DNA of 64,000 bases, taken from assembly GCA_003116995.1 (NCBI GenBank), contig BDSL01000093.1, positions 364,181-428,180 of the forward strand, written 5' to 3'. Source of the stretch: Yamagishiella unicocca (lineage: Eukaryota > Chlorophyta > Chlorophyceae > Chlamydomonadales > Volvocaceae). The notes beneath the pieces are model-generated. The model did not search any database. It saw nothing but the letters and a program-made list of their open reading frames with translations, and was not told where the DNA came from. Both the position numbers and the translations under genes were made by a program. This document shows, piece by piece, positions 1 to 9,610 of this stretch (positions are counted from its first letter, which is position 1; each line of letters begins with the position of its first letter).

Positions 1-549
1 GGGGTGGTGGCGGTTGGCTGTGGATGGGATCCCCCTCCTCGGGAATTCTCATATGCGGTCGGTAGCAGCAGCCCCATGTGGATGTGGTGGTCCGGCTGGA
101 GAGTTGCCAGGGGCGGGTATCCCCCGCCTACACCACTTTTGGTTCTGCCCGGTGGCTCAAGCAGTGATTGCTCAACTCGAGACCCAGCTCGGTGCAGGGG
201 TGACACGGGCGCAAGTTTGGTTGGTGCAAGCACCTACCGGGTACAGTCCTGCGTCTGGGATGTAGTAGTCCTGGCGGCTATAACTGCCATGGAGGTGGGG
301 CGCCGGTTTATGGCCGCGGCCTTGAAAAGGGCGGGGGCTGGTGGTCCCCCTCTTACTCCGGGTAGTGGTCTTCTGGATCGTGCCGTTCGCCGTGGGTGGG
401 TGGAGTTTTGGGCCCTTCTGAGGGGCTTTGCTGCGTTGGGGCTTCCCCAGAAAGGCTGGGATACAGTGGGGCCTCGGCATCCTTTCTTGCGGGTTGTCGC
501 CAGTCGCCTTGTGTGCGGGGGACCGGCTGAGGTACTGGTGGATTCGTGA
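1..549 (+). pseudogene. LINE-A ORF2 C-terminus, frameshifted (zf-RVT region)
   Basis: This fragment encodes the C-terminal part of a non-LTR reverse transcriptase polyprotein, including the zinc-binding segment with CGCG..HHFWFCP spacing typical of the zf-RVT domain. Reading starts in frame 2 (WWRLAVDG...), and near base 240 the reading must move to frame 1 to continue to the stop at 547-549. Comparison with the copies at 50.7-55 kb shows one G missing in a CGGGG run here, so this is a 1-nt deletion. The reverse transcriptase and endonuclease domains would lie outside the window. It is a dead copy. Confidence 0.75.
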
Positions 550-935
550 TTGGTCCGGGTTGTCTTGGGGAGCGGGGTTTCCCGTGCTTCTTACTTTCCG
601 GCTCTATAGGCGCGTTGAGCCCTGCTAGGGGTCCGTGCCTTTTGGGATGAGAGGTGGCTGGCTCCGATGTTTGCATCGTTGCGGCGCTTCAGTGGTTCGT
701 CGGATGCTGGGCTGTTAGGTTGGTTGGTGGTCAGTTCCTGATAGGGGAACCTCGAGTGCAAATTCCCCCTGGGGTGCTGGCTGCTGCACTGTGTGCCTAC
801 GGCCTGTCCCTTTGGTGTTCTGGCGGTTTGCCTTTGTTCCGGTGCATGTCGGTCTTTGTTTCCTCCGTCTTTTTCAGTGTCAGGCGATGCGCCCGATGGT
901 TCTACCTCTTGGTCTGGAACCCACTGTAACCGGGC
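1..935 (+). mobile_element. LINE-A non-LTR retrotransposon, 3' end (5' part outside window)
   Basis: This is the 3' end of an L1-like non-LTR element. It holds the last part of ORF2 (to 549) and about 385 bp of 3' UTR, ending in TGTAACCG just after the string CCCACTGTAAC. The same 3' UTR recurs at 1891, 50721, 50856 and 51828, in both orientations. Homology of the coding part to the minus-strand element at 51828-55100 fixes its identity. The insertion extends left of the window. Confidence 0.85.
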
Positions 936-1890
936 CGTAAAAGGGCGAGATTTATAGACAGCGGCGTACCAATTGCCGCGCAAGGCGATTTGTGCTAGGA
1001 GCAATAATTTGTATACTAGATCACTATGTCGACGTCGTACATGGCTGTCGCGCCCTTGGTGGCCGATGCGCTCTTTTGTCTTCATCAGCCAGATCAGCCT
1101 CTCCGCTGCGACCTGCTGCGACCTACGGGTCAACGGATAAGGTGGCGTCACGTTGCGTCACAATGACTTGGCACCAACGCCTGCCTACCTTGAAACCTCC
1201 GTAGGAAAGCTGTTGTTCAGCTTTGTTGGTGGACTTGTTACGATGAGCGTCAGCTGTTACGGCTATGTGTGAGGGACATGAGGAACAGGAGATCCTAGGA
1301 TGAGGATGGTTTGCGTCGAAAAGGAACTCTTGCAACGGCAACAATCGATGGCAAAGTATGAACCGCAAGAGACCTGCTGGCGGTGCTTTATCCAGGTGGA
1401 TGGCGTACCTGCTTGCCTGGCATTTTGCTTTAAAGGAGAGTGTTATATCTAGCGATCAGGTGGGCCACAACGGGCTTTAGGGCGGCATGCAGTGTGCGCA
1501 GACTCAGCGACGCAGTAACCCCCTCCCATCAACCAGCAACCTCGCTCCATCATGCTTTCCATATCTGAAAACACGGTCACGAACTGTCCCTGCCGGCATC
1601 ACCCTCTCTGACGACGCAGCAGGACGATTCCCGCAGCACCCAGACCATGATCACATCGGATTGTGTTCATGGCCCGGGTGCTGTGGCATCGTCCTGCTGT
1701 GTCGTCAGAGAGGGCGACATGGGCATGGACAACTCGAGACCGTGATTGTGGCTACATAAAGCAGGGGGGATCTGCAGGGTTAGGGATCGTGGGTTAGGCA
1801 GGGTTTGTGTGGAGATAGAGAAGGTGCGAGGGGTCTTTGGGCAATGTATGGAAATGGCTGTGTAAAAATGGGGAGGGCTAATGTTCAATT
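936..1890. other. Non-coding interval containing a long hairpin
   Basis: I see no gene-like reading frame here. The clear structure is the inverted repeat at 1570-1750, listed separately. A short TTAGGG-like stretch (GGGTTAGGGATCGTGGGTTA) lies near 1778-1797. The rest shows no recognisable feature. Confidence 0.5.
1570..1750. repeat. Long imperfect hairpin (about 80-bp arms, about 16-bp loop)
   Basis: The left arm (about 1570-1650) and the right arm (about 1667-1750) are reverse complements with scattered mismatches. Both share a core reading CCCTCTCTGACGAC followed by CAGCAGGACGAT on the same folded strand. The loop is about 16 nt (TCACATCGGATTGTGT). RNA from either strand would fold into a hairpin of about 180 nt. 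It could be a miniature foldback element or a small-RNA precursor; the sequence alone does not decide. Confidence 0.6.
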
Positions 1891-2334
1891 TCTTTTGTTG
1901 TAACGGTTACAGTGGGTTCCAGACCAAGAGGTAGAACCATCGGGCGCATCGCCTGACACTGAAAAAGACGGAGGAAACAAAGACCGACATGCACCGAAAC
2001 AAAGGCAAACCACCAGAACACCAAGTTGACAGGCCGTAGGCATACAGAGCAGCAGCCAGCACCCCAGGGGGAATTTGCACTATCAGGAACTGGCCACCAC
2101 CCAACCTAACAGCCCAGCGCCCGACGAACCAGTGAAGCGCCGCAACTAACGATGCAAACATCGGAACCAGCCACCTTTCATCCCATAAGGCACGGACCCC
2201 TAGCAGGGCTCAACACGCCGATATAGCCAGAAAGTATGAAGCACGGGAAACCCCGCTCCCCAAGACAACCCGAGCCGATCAGGAATCCACCAGTACCTCA
2301 GCCGGTCCCCCGCACACAAGGCGATTGGCGACAA
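1891..2334 (-). mobile_element. LINE-A 3' UTR fragment, 5'-truncated
   Basis: This begins TTTGTTGTAACGGTTACAGTG and then runs through the same 3' UTR as 550-930, but on the minus strand. It stops near the end of the ORF2 homology (…GGCGATTGGCGACAA). It retains no useful coding sequence. It directly abuts the next fragment at 2335, so the two insertions are nested or adjacent. Confidence 0.8.
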
Positions 2335-2720
2335 TGGTTGTTGTAATCGTTACAGTGGGCTCCAGACCTGAAAAGGTAGAGCCATCGGGCGCATCGCCTG
2401 ACACTGAAAAAGACAAGGAAAGCAGAGAAAACCGACGGTTCCGAAAGACAAACCACCCAGAGCCTCACAACCGAGAGCCCAGAGGAAACAGCAAGCACCA
2501 ATACACAGGGGGAGGTTGCGCTGATGGCTCCCCTGCACATGGCCACATGCATCCCAAGCAGACCCCCGAATGGAGAGACAGCAGCACGCCTCGGCAACAC
2601 AATCGGATAACTCCCCCCCCAAGATCCCGAAAACGTCCCACACCCGAAACGGGCCGATGCCCATAGCGAGACGGGAAGAAACAATGGTACTTAATACCAT
2701 CAACCAGTTGAGGTCAACAC
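2335..2720 (-). mobile_element. LINE-A-related short element Y, copy 1
   Basis: This is about 385 bp ending (on its own strand) in CTGGAGCCCACTGTAACGATTACAACAACC, a diverged LINE-A 3' end. Upstream of that its sequence is unlike the other LINE-A 3' UTRs. A nearly identical plus-strand copy lies at 3536-3925, and both begin at the same point (GGTGTTGACCTC). The 128-codon open frame in it has no recognisable domain and I treat it as chance. Confidence 0.65.
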
Positions 2721-2890
2721 CAACAGCCAACTACACAAGGTTCTCATACTCACAGCCAACTACACAAGGTTCTCATACTCATACTCATACTCATACTCAT
2801 ACTCATACTACACAAGGTTCTCATACTCATACTCATACTCATACTCATACTCATAGCCAACTACACAAGGTTCTCATACTCATACTCATA
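2721..2890. repeat. CATACT microsatellite interleaved with a 25-bp unit
   Basis: Runs of the hexamer CATACT alternate with AGCCAACTACACAAGGTTCT, which appears several times. The right end of the hexamer tract passes into the palindrome arm that begins at 2881. A short stretch of the same hexamer is mirrored at the far end of that palindrome (4571-4581). Confidence 0.85.
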
Positions 2891-4581
2891 CTGCGGAAAC
2901 TCGCACCACGTGACCCCTTAGGGGGCGCGCGAGCGTCGGTGCATGGGGCCAGATGGGAGCTGCTTGCTGTTGCCGGTCGTCTAGATGGGAGTTCAGGAGG
3001 ATGGAATGGCGGTGTCGTCTGGTACGTGGAGGAGGAGCTCCCGCATCGCCCGGGAACTTTCGGCACCGGTCGGATCCCATCCAGCTCGCAGCAATCTGGT
3101 TCACACCTTCGCTCGCCGCGGCCATACTGGCTCGTCACGGTGGCTTTGCAGAGTGCCTGCGCTGAGTATCCTGTGGCTGTCCAGCTAGCCTGGTGGTCAC
3201 CCACGCCCTTCGTTGCGAAGTATCAACTTCGCCAATGATGGCCTCTCAGCGGCGGCTTCGGTCGTCGCTCTACCTGATCAGTCCTGCGGGCTGTATCCTA
3301 CTTTGTGGTCTTCTTTCAGCATTTCTCTGGACTCTGGTAGCTTTCGCCGACACAGCTTCGTCGGCTCTGGTGTCTCTCGCGCATGCCGCAGCCGGTGCCA
3401 GTACGCAGCCTACGCAAGTCCTGCAAAGCTCCCTGGCGTTGCATACTGAAGTGGTTTCCGTATTGCAGGCGAAGGTTGCGCCACGGCTCAGCCATTCGGG
3501 CGTGTTGCCGGTCTGCCTTTTTCTAGAGACTGCTGGTGGTGTTGACCTCAACTGGTTGATGGTATTAAGTACCATTGTTTCTTCCCGTCTCGCTATGGGC
3601 ATCGGCCCGTTTCGGGTGTGGGACGTTTTCGGGATCTTGGGGGGGGAGTTATCCGATTGTGTTGCCGAGGCGTGCTGCTGTCTCTCCATTCGGGGGTCTG
3701 CTTGGGATGCATGTGGCCATGTGCAGGGGAGCCATCAGCGCAACCTCCCCCTGTGTATTGGTGCTTGCTGTTTCCTCTGGGCTCTCGGTTGTGAGGCTCT
3801 GGGTGGTTTGTCTTTCGGAACCGTCGGTTTTCTCAGCTTTCCTTGTCTTTTTCAGTGTCAGGCGATGCGCCCGATGGCTCTACCTTTTCAGGTCTGGAGC
3901 CCACTGTAACGATTACAACAACCAACAGCAGTCTCTAGAAAAAGGCAGACCGGCAACACGCCCGAATGGCTGAGCCGTGGCGCAACCTTCGCCTGCAATA
4001 CGGAAACCACTTCAGTATGCAACGCCAGGTAGCTTTGCAGGACTTGCGTAGGCTGCGTACTGGCACCGGCTGCGGCATGCGCGAGAGACACCAGGGCCGA
4101 CGAAGCTGTGTCGGCGAAAGCTACCAGAGTCCAGAGAAATGCTGAAAGAAGACCACAAAGTAGGATACAGCCCTGCAGGACTGATCAGGTAGAGCGACGA
4201 CCGAAGCCGCCGCTGAGAGGCCATCATTGGCGAAGTTGATACTTCGCAACGAAGGGCGTGGGTGACCACCAGGCTAGCTGGACAGCCACAGGATACTCAG
4301 CGCAGGCACTCTGCAAAGCCACCGTGACGAGCCAGTATGGCCGCGGCGAGCGAAGGTGTGAACCAGATTGCTGCGAGCTGGATGGGATCCGACCGGTGCC
4401 GAAAGTTCCCGGGCGATGCGGGAGCTCCTCCTCCACATACCAGACGACACCGCCATTCCATCCTCCTGAACTCCCATCTAGACGACCGGCAACAGCAAGC
4501 AGCTCCCATCTGGCCCCATGCACCGACGCTCGCGCGCCCCCTAAGGGGTCACGTGGTGCGAGTTTCCGCAGTATGAGTATG
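2881..4581. repeat. Near-perfect 655-bp inverted repeat around element Y
   Basis: The left arm, 2881-3535, is the reverse complement of the right arm, 3926-4581. I count only about five differences, among them a 1-bp indel near 3294/4173 and substitutions matching 3364, 3439 and 3025. The outer ends are (C)ATACTCATACTGCGGAAACT and the inner ends are AGAGACTGCTG. Without Y the arms would nearly touch, making a hairpin of about 1.3 kb. No transposase-like frame is visible in the arms. This could be a foldback transposon with long terminal inverted repeats or a recent inverted duplication. Confidence 0.85.
3536..3925 (+). mobile_element. LINE-A-related short element Y, copy 2, at palindrome centre
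   Basis: This is the plus-strand counterpart of 2335-2720, nearly identical, ending CCCACTGTAACGATTACAACAACC. It occupies the loop of the 655-bp inverted repeat. Its position suggests it either inserted at the tip of a hairpin or was carried in when the inverted repeat formed. Confidence 0.7.
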
Positions 4582-5440
4582 GTGTGGCGGCAATGTTGTG
4601 GCAATGGTGTGGCGGCAATGTTGTTGTAACGGTTACAGTGGGTAATGGTGGTTCAGGTGGCGGCGGTACGCTCCATCCAAGCATCGTGGGCCCAGGGACC
4701 ATGCCCATATGCACCTTGGATCGGCCACCGTTGCCTATTGCCCCTTGGTGGACGTTGGCGGACAACGTTGTCCGTTGATGAGGCTGGTCGCAGCCGTGGA
4801 TCGGACTATGTAACCTGGGCCTCCATTACGGTGTGACGCGTTGCGATGTAAGGGTGGCAAGGTTTGCCACCGTGCCCTGTAATTACCTCTGCCTTCTGGT
4901 CTGGGGCCCACCGTAACAGTTACTACTACCGCCGGTTCACCCTAGGTTGCCTGTAACTGTGCGCATGTGCTGGTGGTCAGCGATAGCTGTTAGGGTTTTG
5001 CACAACGCGCATACTCGAATGCCAACAGTCGGCATACATACCGAGGCACCCAGTGGCAAACTGTAACAGTTACTACTACGCGCAATGAGGGCATACATTG
5101 AACCCATAACAGAGGGGTCAAGAGGGGTTACCGACCCGAGGGGTTGGCTAAGGTTGACTGACCAAGCCCTTAAGCCAGCCCTAACCCAACCCGACCTGGT
5201 ACCTGCGTCGGTTACATATTAAGCGCATTCAACACATAGCGAGACACAATGCACAATGCACGGTTACATATCCGCTGTGTAAAGACAGTCGGCTGTCGCC
5301 ATTGAAAGTCAGATTCCAGTCAACCGTACCAGTTCACGAAGTGTGCTCGTGCGCGAAAGCAGGCAAGTCATAAATAATATAGTAATAATATAGTAAAGTT
5401 ATTATTCAAGTTATTATACACTGGATACTGTTCTGTTCAA
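4582..5440. other. Non-coding interval with minimal LINE 3' ends
   Basis: There are no convincing genes. Short LINE-A terminal signatures appear at about 4620-4645 (minus, TTGTTGTAACGGTTACAGTG), 4895-4930 (plus, GGTCTGGGGCCCACCGTAAC then AGTTACTACTACC) and 5058-5083 (plus, ACTGTAACAGTTACTACTAC). Between 5110 and 5170 there is a GGGGTTACC-type degenerate repeat resembling the larger one at 15480-15790. AT-rich sequence follows from 5360 to 5430. Confidence 0.5.
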
Positions 5441-5472
5441 TGTTATGACCATTTCATAGGTTCTGGTGTCCG

Positions 5473-5945
5473 ATGGGCCTCCAAAAGGCCGAAAGCAAGC
5501 GCGGACCTTGTGTTAACATTGCAAACTGTAAGACAAAACAAATCCGCCGAGTCTGTAGTGTCCAGGGCTGCGACAAGTTTATCTGCAGTATTGCAGCCTG
5601 CGTAGAGCACCACCGGCAGCAAGCACACCCGGACCTTTCTTTCATAGAGGCTGTGTCTCAGAAGGAGAAGGACGAGAACAATGAGCTGCCGATCCTTTTC
5701 ACCGTCATCCGGTCCAACGTGAAGTGCCACCTGTGCTCCGGCCGTGCTCTCAGGAAGTAAGCTCGTTTTGCCGCAGGTGTGTTGTACTCGCCTAGGCTGT
5801 AGGGGAAGTAACAGGGCCATACATCTTTCCCTATGCACGCAGGTGTACGACCTGCGGCAGCTGTGTCCTGTGTGTGCTGCGAGTGCATAGGGCCACACCT
5901 GGTGACAGTGGGATGTGGGGCCAAGCTGGAGCGCGACCTCTTTGA
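5473..5945 (+). CDS. Small Cys/His-rich protein, possible PiggyBac-type zinc-binding tail
   Basis: Two exons are proposed: 5473-5756 and 5843-5945, with an 86-nt intron (AA|GTAAGC … CACGCAG|G). Splicing keeps frame and gives 128 residues ending in TGA at 5943-5945. The first half shows a C-x5-C-x7-C-x3-C-x4-C-x4-C-x2-HH pattern, and the exon junction restores a second cluster (KCHLC … KCTTCGSC). The spacing RRVC…GC…FIC…C…HH resembles the cysteine-rich C-terminal domain of PiggyBac transposases, but no DDD catalytic part is visible upstream. A coding start at an acceptor near 5459 (TTTCATAG) is also possible. The sequence shows the metal-binding pattern; the family assignment is inference. Confidence 0.4.
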
Positions 5946-6353
5946 TGGCAGCTCATCATGGGGTGTTCAAGTGTTGTGTGATGACGCCACTCTACGCAGC
6001 CCTGATTTCCGCGAGTTCGTGAAGCAGCACATGCTGGACCCTTCCCCCCCATGCCACTCTGTCGAGTCGGCGGCAGCTGGGGCCAGGAGGATCAGGCTCT
6101 GGAGGTGGTGGTGTCCAGTATGTGTGGCCACGACCTTCGCATTTTGGCCTTCACCAGCACTGGGACCGACGCCAACAACCTACTCTGCGATACAGCAACG
6201 GCTGTGGTGAGCAAGGAAGGGCAGCCACGGAAGGGCTTCATTATGCTACAGTCAGGGGGGTATGGTGGAGCACGGGGCCCACTGGGCGCACTATCATCGC
6301 GGTCATTTCTTCACAAGAAGCGCCAGCTGTTTCTCGATCCAGACTGGCTTTCG
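5946..6353 (+). pseudogene. Gene-like remnant ending at the chromovirus LTR
   Basis: A frame from about 6051 to 6371 contains a segment (LAFTSTGTDANN … GFIMLQSGGYGGARGPLG) that loosely recalls the SG(S/T)(E/D)AN region of PLP-dependent class III aminotransferases. An overlapping frame carries a different acidic stretch. I could not build a consistent splice model, and the sequence is cut at 6354 by the LTR homology. It may be part of the same locus as the Cys-rich gene. The aminotransferase resemblance is weak. Confidence 0.25.
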
Positions 6354-6602
6354 CTACGCCGTGCGCACTAATCCATAAGGCAACTCGTACACCGTACATG
6401 CCTCCGCACGCTACTTAGTGTGCTTGCTCGAGATATCACGGTATCTATCGATACCACCTTCATACAGACATACGGATGATTACTTCCTTGTTGCATACTA
6501 TTAGCGCTATATCCTCTTACTGGTATCCACGTCCGGAGACACATCTCACTAGTTCGGTAAGTCACCTTAGAAGATCCAGGGCAGAATAGCTATCAGCTTA
6601 CA
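6354..6602 (+). repeat. 5' LTR, lacking its first about 61 bp
   Basis: These 249 bases match 14020-14268 with one substitution. The 3' LTR starts TGTAAGC at 13959 and ends GCTTACA at 14268, an inverted-repeat terminus. The 5' copy has the GCTTACA end at 6602 but begins inside the LTR, directly after unrelated gene-like sequence. A deletion or recombination therefore removed the left end, probably with part of the U3 promoter. Confidence 0.88.
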
Positions 6603-6604
6603 AG

Positions 6605-6618
6605 TGGTAGCAGCGACC
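6605..6618 (+). promoter_or_regulatory. Primer-binding site
   Basis: TGGTAGCAGCGACC lies 2 nt after the 5' LTR. It starts with TGG, which pairs with the CCA tail of a tRNA, and the full string could pair with a Met-type tRNA 3' end as in many Ty3 elements. The exact tRNA is not determined. Confidence 0.6.
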
Positions 6619-7226
6619 TTATCTAGGGTAGCTTAGATAAAGTGCGGAACTGTGCTAGAGGCTGGTCGCTTCGGCGCCGCCTTATCCAGTTCGTGCGGCG
6701 CTTGCGCCGGCACTTTTTCCCAACCTTTGGCAACGGTGCTCTGCACTGAAGCCTCTGGTGTGGACGAACTAGCACGCACTTGTGCGTCGCGACGTTTTTG
6801 ACACTCATGGCGGCTCAGGCCGTTCGTTGATTGGCTTCGGCCTCGGTTGCTTAGCACCAACTTAAGTCCTTTTCGAAGGCCAGCTTAAAGGAACCTTTAC
6901 GGTCTCTTGCTTTAGCGTTGCAATCCAATGGCCAAGTCCATCGGCATAGCACCGGCGCTCGTTTTAAACAACACGTCATAGCAACACTACATTTTAAGCA
7001 TGTAGATGCCCAAACTCGTTTAGACTTTCGCGACTTGCCTTGAGCACAATGTCGAAGGTTGCGACTCCAGCATCCAACAAACTGCTTCGTAAGAATTGGC
7101 GCACGATCATTCGCTTAACTGCGCAAATTAATGATCTCGTTGTGCCCAATGTGCAGAACCTTACGATCAAACAACTGAAGGAAAGCGCGGCTACAGTGTG
7201 GGTGACTTCACTACCATAAGACCCGG

Positions 7227-8494
7227 CAGCGGGTGATGCAGCGTTCCCAACACGTTGTGCTGGAGAGCCCTGCTGTGGGGTAGACAGCCCACCCACCGGT
7301 TGGATTGCAACCGCACCTAGTCCCGCGTTGAGGGTATCCCCAATGCCTGAACCACCAACCTGGTTTGCTGCCAGGTGCTGGTCGATGCCCACGTAGAACT
7401 CCGAGTGATGCTCACGGCGCAGTGATGCTCACGGCGCCCGCTCCCCAGGGTCTTGCATCCGGCTGCACCGTTGGCAATCATCCTGATCTCCTCCGGGGTC
7501 AGCTGGTCCTGGTGCGCGGCTGCCAGGTCAACATTGACGCTGTTTGTCATATAGAGTGTGTAGAACTCTGAGTCCCCCATCGGTGCCATCTGCACGAACA
7601 TGGGGTCCAAGCAGTGCTGCCTGACGTGGTCCTGGATACGAGTGTGCAGCGTAAGCTCCGGGACAACTGTGCGCTTGTGGACAGCAGCCATTGACAGCCT
7701 AGAGGAGAAACTTGCAGACATGCAAGTCAACCCTGAAGCGCAGCTCAGCGAGCAGGCAACTGCTGCAGCGGCTGCAGCAGCAGCGGCTGCAGCGGTGGCC
7801 GCAGCAATGGCCGCACCCGCCCTTGACCTGCCAGGCCGCCTCGATGCCCAGGATCGTGAGATCCGGGGTCTCAAGGATGGTCAGACTGCATTGTTGGCGC
7901 AAATGGCAGAACTCCTGGCAGCCGTCAACCGGAACCAACCGGTTGAGAACATGGATCTTTCCAAGCCTGGGGAAGTCGAGGATGACCCTCCGGAAGACCC
8001 GCCAGAACAGGTTGTCGACAAGCAGCCCAATGCCTGGCAGGCAGTCAAGCCAGCTGTCCACAAGCGCGCAGTTGTCCCGGAGCTTACGCGGCACACTCGT
8101 ATCCAGGACCACGTCAGGCAGCACTGCTTGGACCCCATGTTCGTGCAGATGGCACCGATGGGGGACTCAGAGTTCTACACACTCTATATGACAAACAGCG
8201 TCAATGTTGACCTGGCAGCCACGCACCAGGACCAGCTGACCCCGGAGGAGATCAGGATGATTGCCAACGGTGCAGCCGGATGCAAGACCCTGGGGAGCGG
8301 GCGCCGTGAGCATCACTCGGAGTTCTACGCGGGCATCGACCAGCACCTGGCAGCAAACCAGGTTGGTGGTTCAGGCATTGGGGATACCCTCAACGCGGGA
8401 CTAGGTGCGGTTGCAATCCAACCGGTGGGTGGGCTGTCTACCCCACAGCAGGGCTCTCCAGCACAACGTGTTGGGAATGCTGCATCACCCGCTG
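7227..8494. repeat. Inverted duplication of a gag segment
   Basis: 7227-7687 is the reverse complement of about 8051-8494, a piece of gag, with a 363-bp spacer (7688-8050). The left arm also carries a 17-18 bp tandem duplication near 7400-7435 (TGATGCTCACGGCGC repeated). The left arm lies where the gag leader and start should be, so the first codons of the open frame are antisense gag sequence. Confidence 0.85.
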
Positions 8495-9399
8495 CACCTG
8501 CTGCTGCACCTGCTAATGCGCCTGCCGCTGCACCCACGTACTCACGTGACGAACGTGTGCCCATGAAGCACTTCAATGGCTCGATGGATGAGAAAAACAT
8601 CACCTGTGTGCGCACGTGGTTCGATGTCCTCATCACATACCTGCAGCTGCGTCACATGGACCCCGTGGTGCACCTCATTTTTTACCTTGTGGGCCCGGCC
8701 CAGAAGTGGGGTGTTGCGTACTTCTGGGACTGGACTGCCAAAGGGCTAACACCCTCCCTAGCAGAACTGCGCACTGATTTCCTAATGCAATGGGATCACC
8801 CACACCGCGACACACCCGAAGAGTCACGCAACCGTCTGCTGAACCAAGAAATTAAGCAGACGGGCACTGTGCAGTCTTACGTCGCAGCATTCCGCCTTGT
8901 TTTGCAAAACGTTGGCGAGATGGCCATGCCCGACCGCATCGCTTACTTCAAGCACGGCCTGGCACCTGCACTCCGCAAGCGTGTTAACCACCAAGCTGAC
9001 GGCTCGCAATGGACTAACCTCGAAGACCTCATTAAATATGCGGTCGCGGTAGCCCTTGCTGAGCAAAAGCCCACTGCGAAAATCGCTTCCGCTGACGTGA
9101 ATTTCACTGACGCCAAGCCTTCATCCCGCAAACCAAACCCGCAGCTGCGTGCCAACGGGGGCATCCAGAAGCCCACCAACGGTGGCGGCAAGGCCTGGAG
9201 CGGTGGAGCTGGCCCGAGTGGCAGTGGTGGTGGTGGACACGGCGGCCGTGGTGCCGACCGTGGCGGTGGTGGCGGTGGCCGTGGCAGCGGTGGCGGTGAC
9301 AGCAAGGGGCGCCAGGGGCGCAACCGTAACAAGCAGTCCGACCCCACTGCCGCCATTGTGAACCTCCTTGCTTCCGCTCTCAAGCAGCACAAGCAGTGA
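7600..9399 (+). CDS. gag: Gag of Ty3 chromovirus (N-terminus rearranged)
   Basis: The open frame has 599 codons from ATG 7600. The first about 30 residues are translated antisense of residues near 150-180, so the native start is lost or uncertain; authentic sequence resumes near IDSLEEKLADMQ (about 7690). It then has an alanine run, an acidic region, and a Retrotrans_gag-type helical domain (about residues 325-480, with the FNGSMDEKN … FLMQWDHPHRDTPEESRNRL stretch). A Gly/Arg-rich tail follows (about 520-585). No CCHC zinc knuckle is present; the RGG-like tail may replace it for RNA binding. It ends 211 nt before the pol frame, in a different frame. Confidence 0.8.
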   Translation: MGSKQCCLTWSWIRVCSVSSGTTVRLWTAAIDSLEEKLADMQVNPEAQLSEQATAAAAAAAAAAAVAAAMAAPALDLPGRLDAQDREIRGLKDGQTALLAQMAELLAAVNRNQPVENMDLSKPGEVEDDPPEDPPEQVVDKQPNAWQAVKPAVHKRAVVPELTRHTRIQDHVRQHCLDPMFVQMAPMGDSEFYTLYMTNSVNVDLAATHQDQLTPEEIRMIANGAAGCKTLGSGRREHHSEFYAGIDQHLAANQVGGSGIGDTLNAGLGAVAIQPVGGLSTPQQGSPAQRVGNAASPAAPAAAPANAPAAAPTYSRDERVPMKHFNGSMDEKNITCVRTWFDVLITYLQLRHMDPVVHLIFYLVGPAQKWGVAYFWDWTAKGLTPSLAELRTDFLMQWDHPHRDTPEESRNRLLNQEIKQTGTVQSYVAAFRLVLQNVGEMAMPDRIAYFKHGLAPALRKRVNHQADGSQWTNLEDLIKYAVAVALAEQKPTAKIASADVNFTDAKPSSRKPNPQLRANGGIQKPTNGGGKAWSGGAGPSGSGGGGHGGRGADRGGGGGGRGSGGGDSKGRQGRNRNKQSDPTAAIVNLLASALKQHKQ

Positions 9400-9610
9400 A
9401 AGGCTGGCGCGATGGCCGAGGGCGTGGTAGCAACGCTACCTAAGCTTCCAGACTTGCAGGCTGTAAGAGGTGTCGGCTTGTCCACACCCGCCTCAGGGGC
9501 GTGTCATGTTGGTATTACAGAGCCTGCCCCTTTGGGTTTAACTGCTCCTGTTCTCATATCAGTAACTGTACCTGTCGTTGCTGCTGCGGTTGTGTTGAAC
9601 ACTGCTGTAG

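Noticed and set aside
2298..2684. 128-codon frame in element Y as a gene
   Set aside because: Present in both Y copies because they are nearly identical; no domain and it ends in the LINE tail.
5946..6353. Confident aminotransferase assignment
   Set aside because: Only one short stretch resembles the family, without the lysine site, and no splice model worked.
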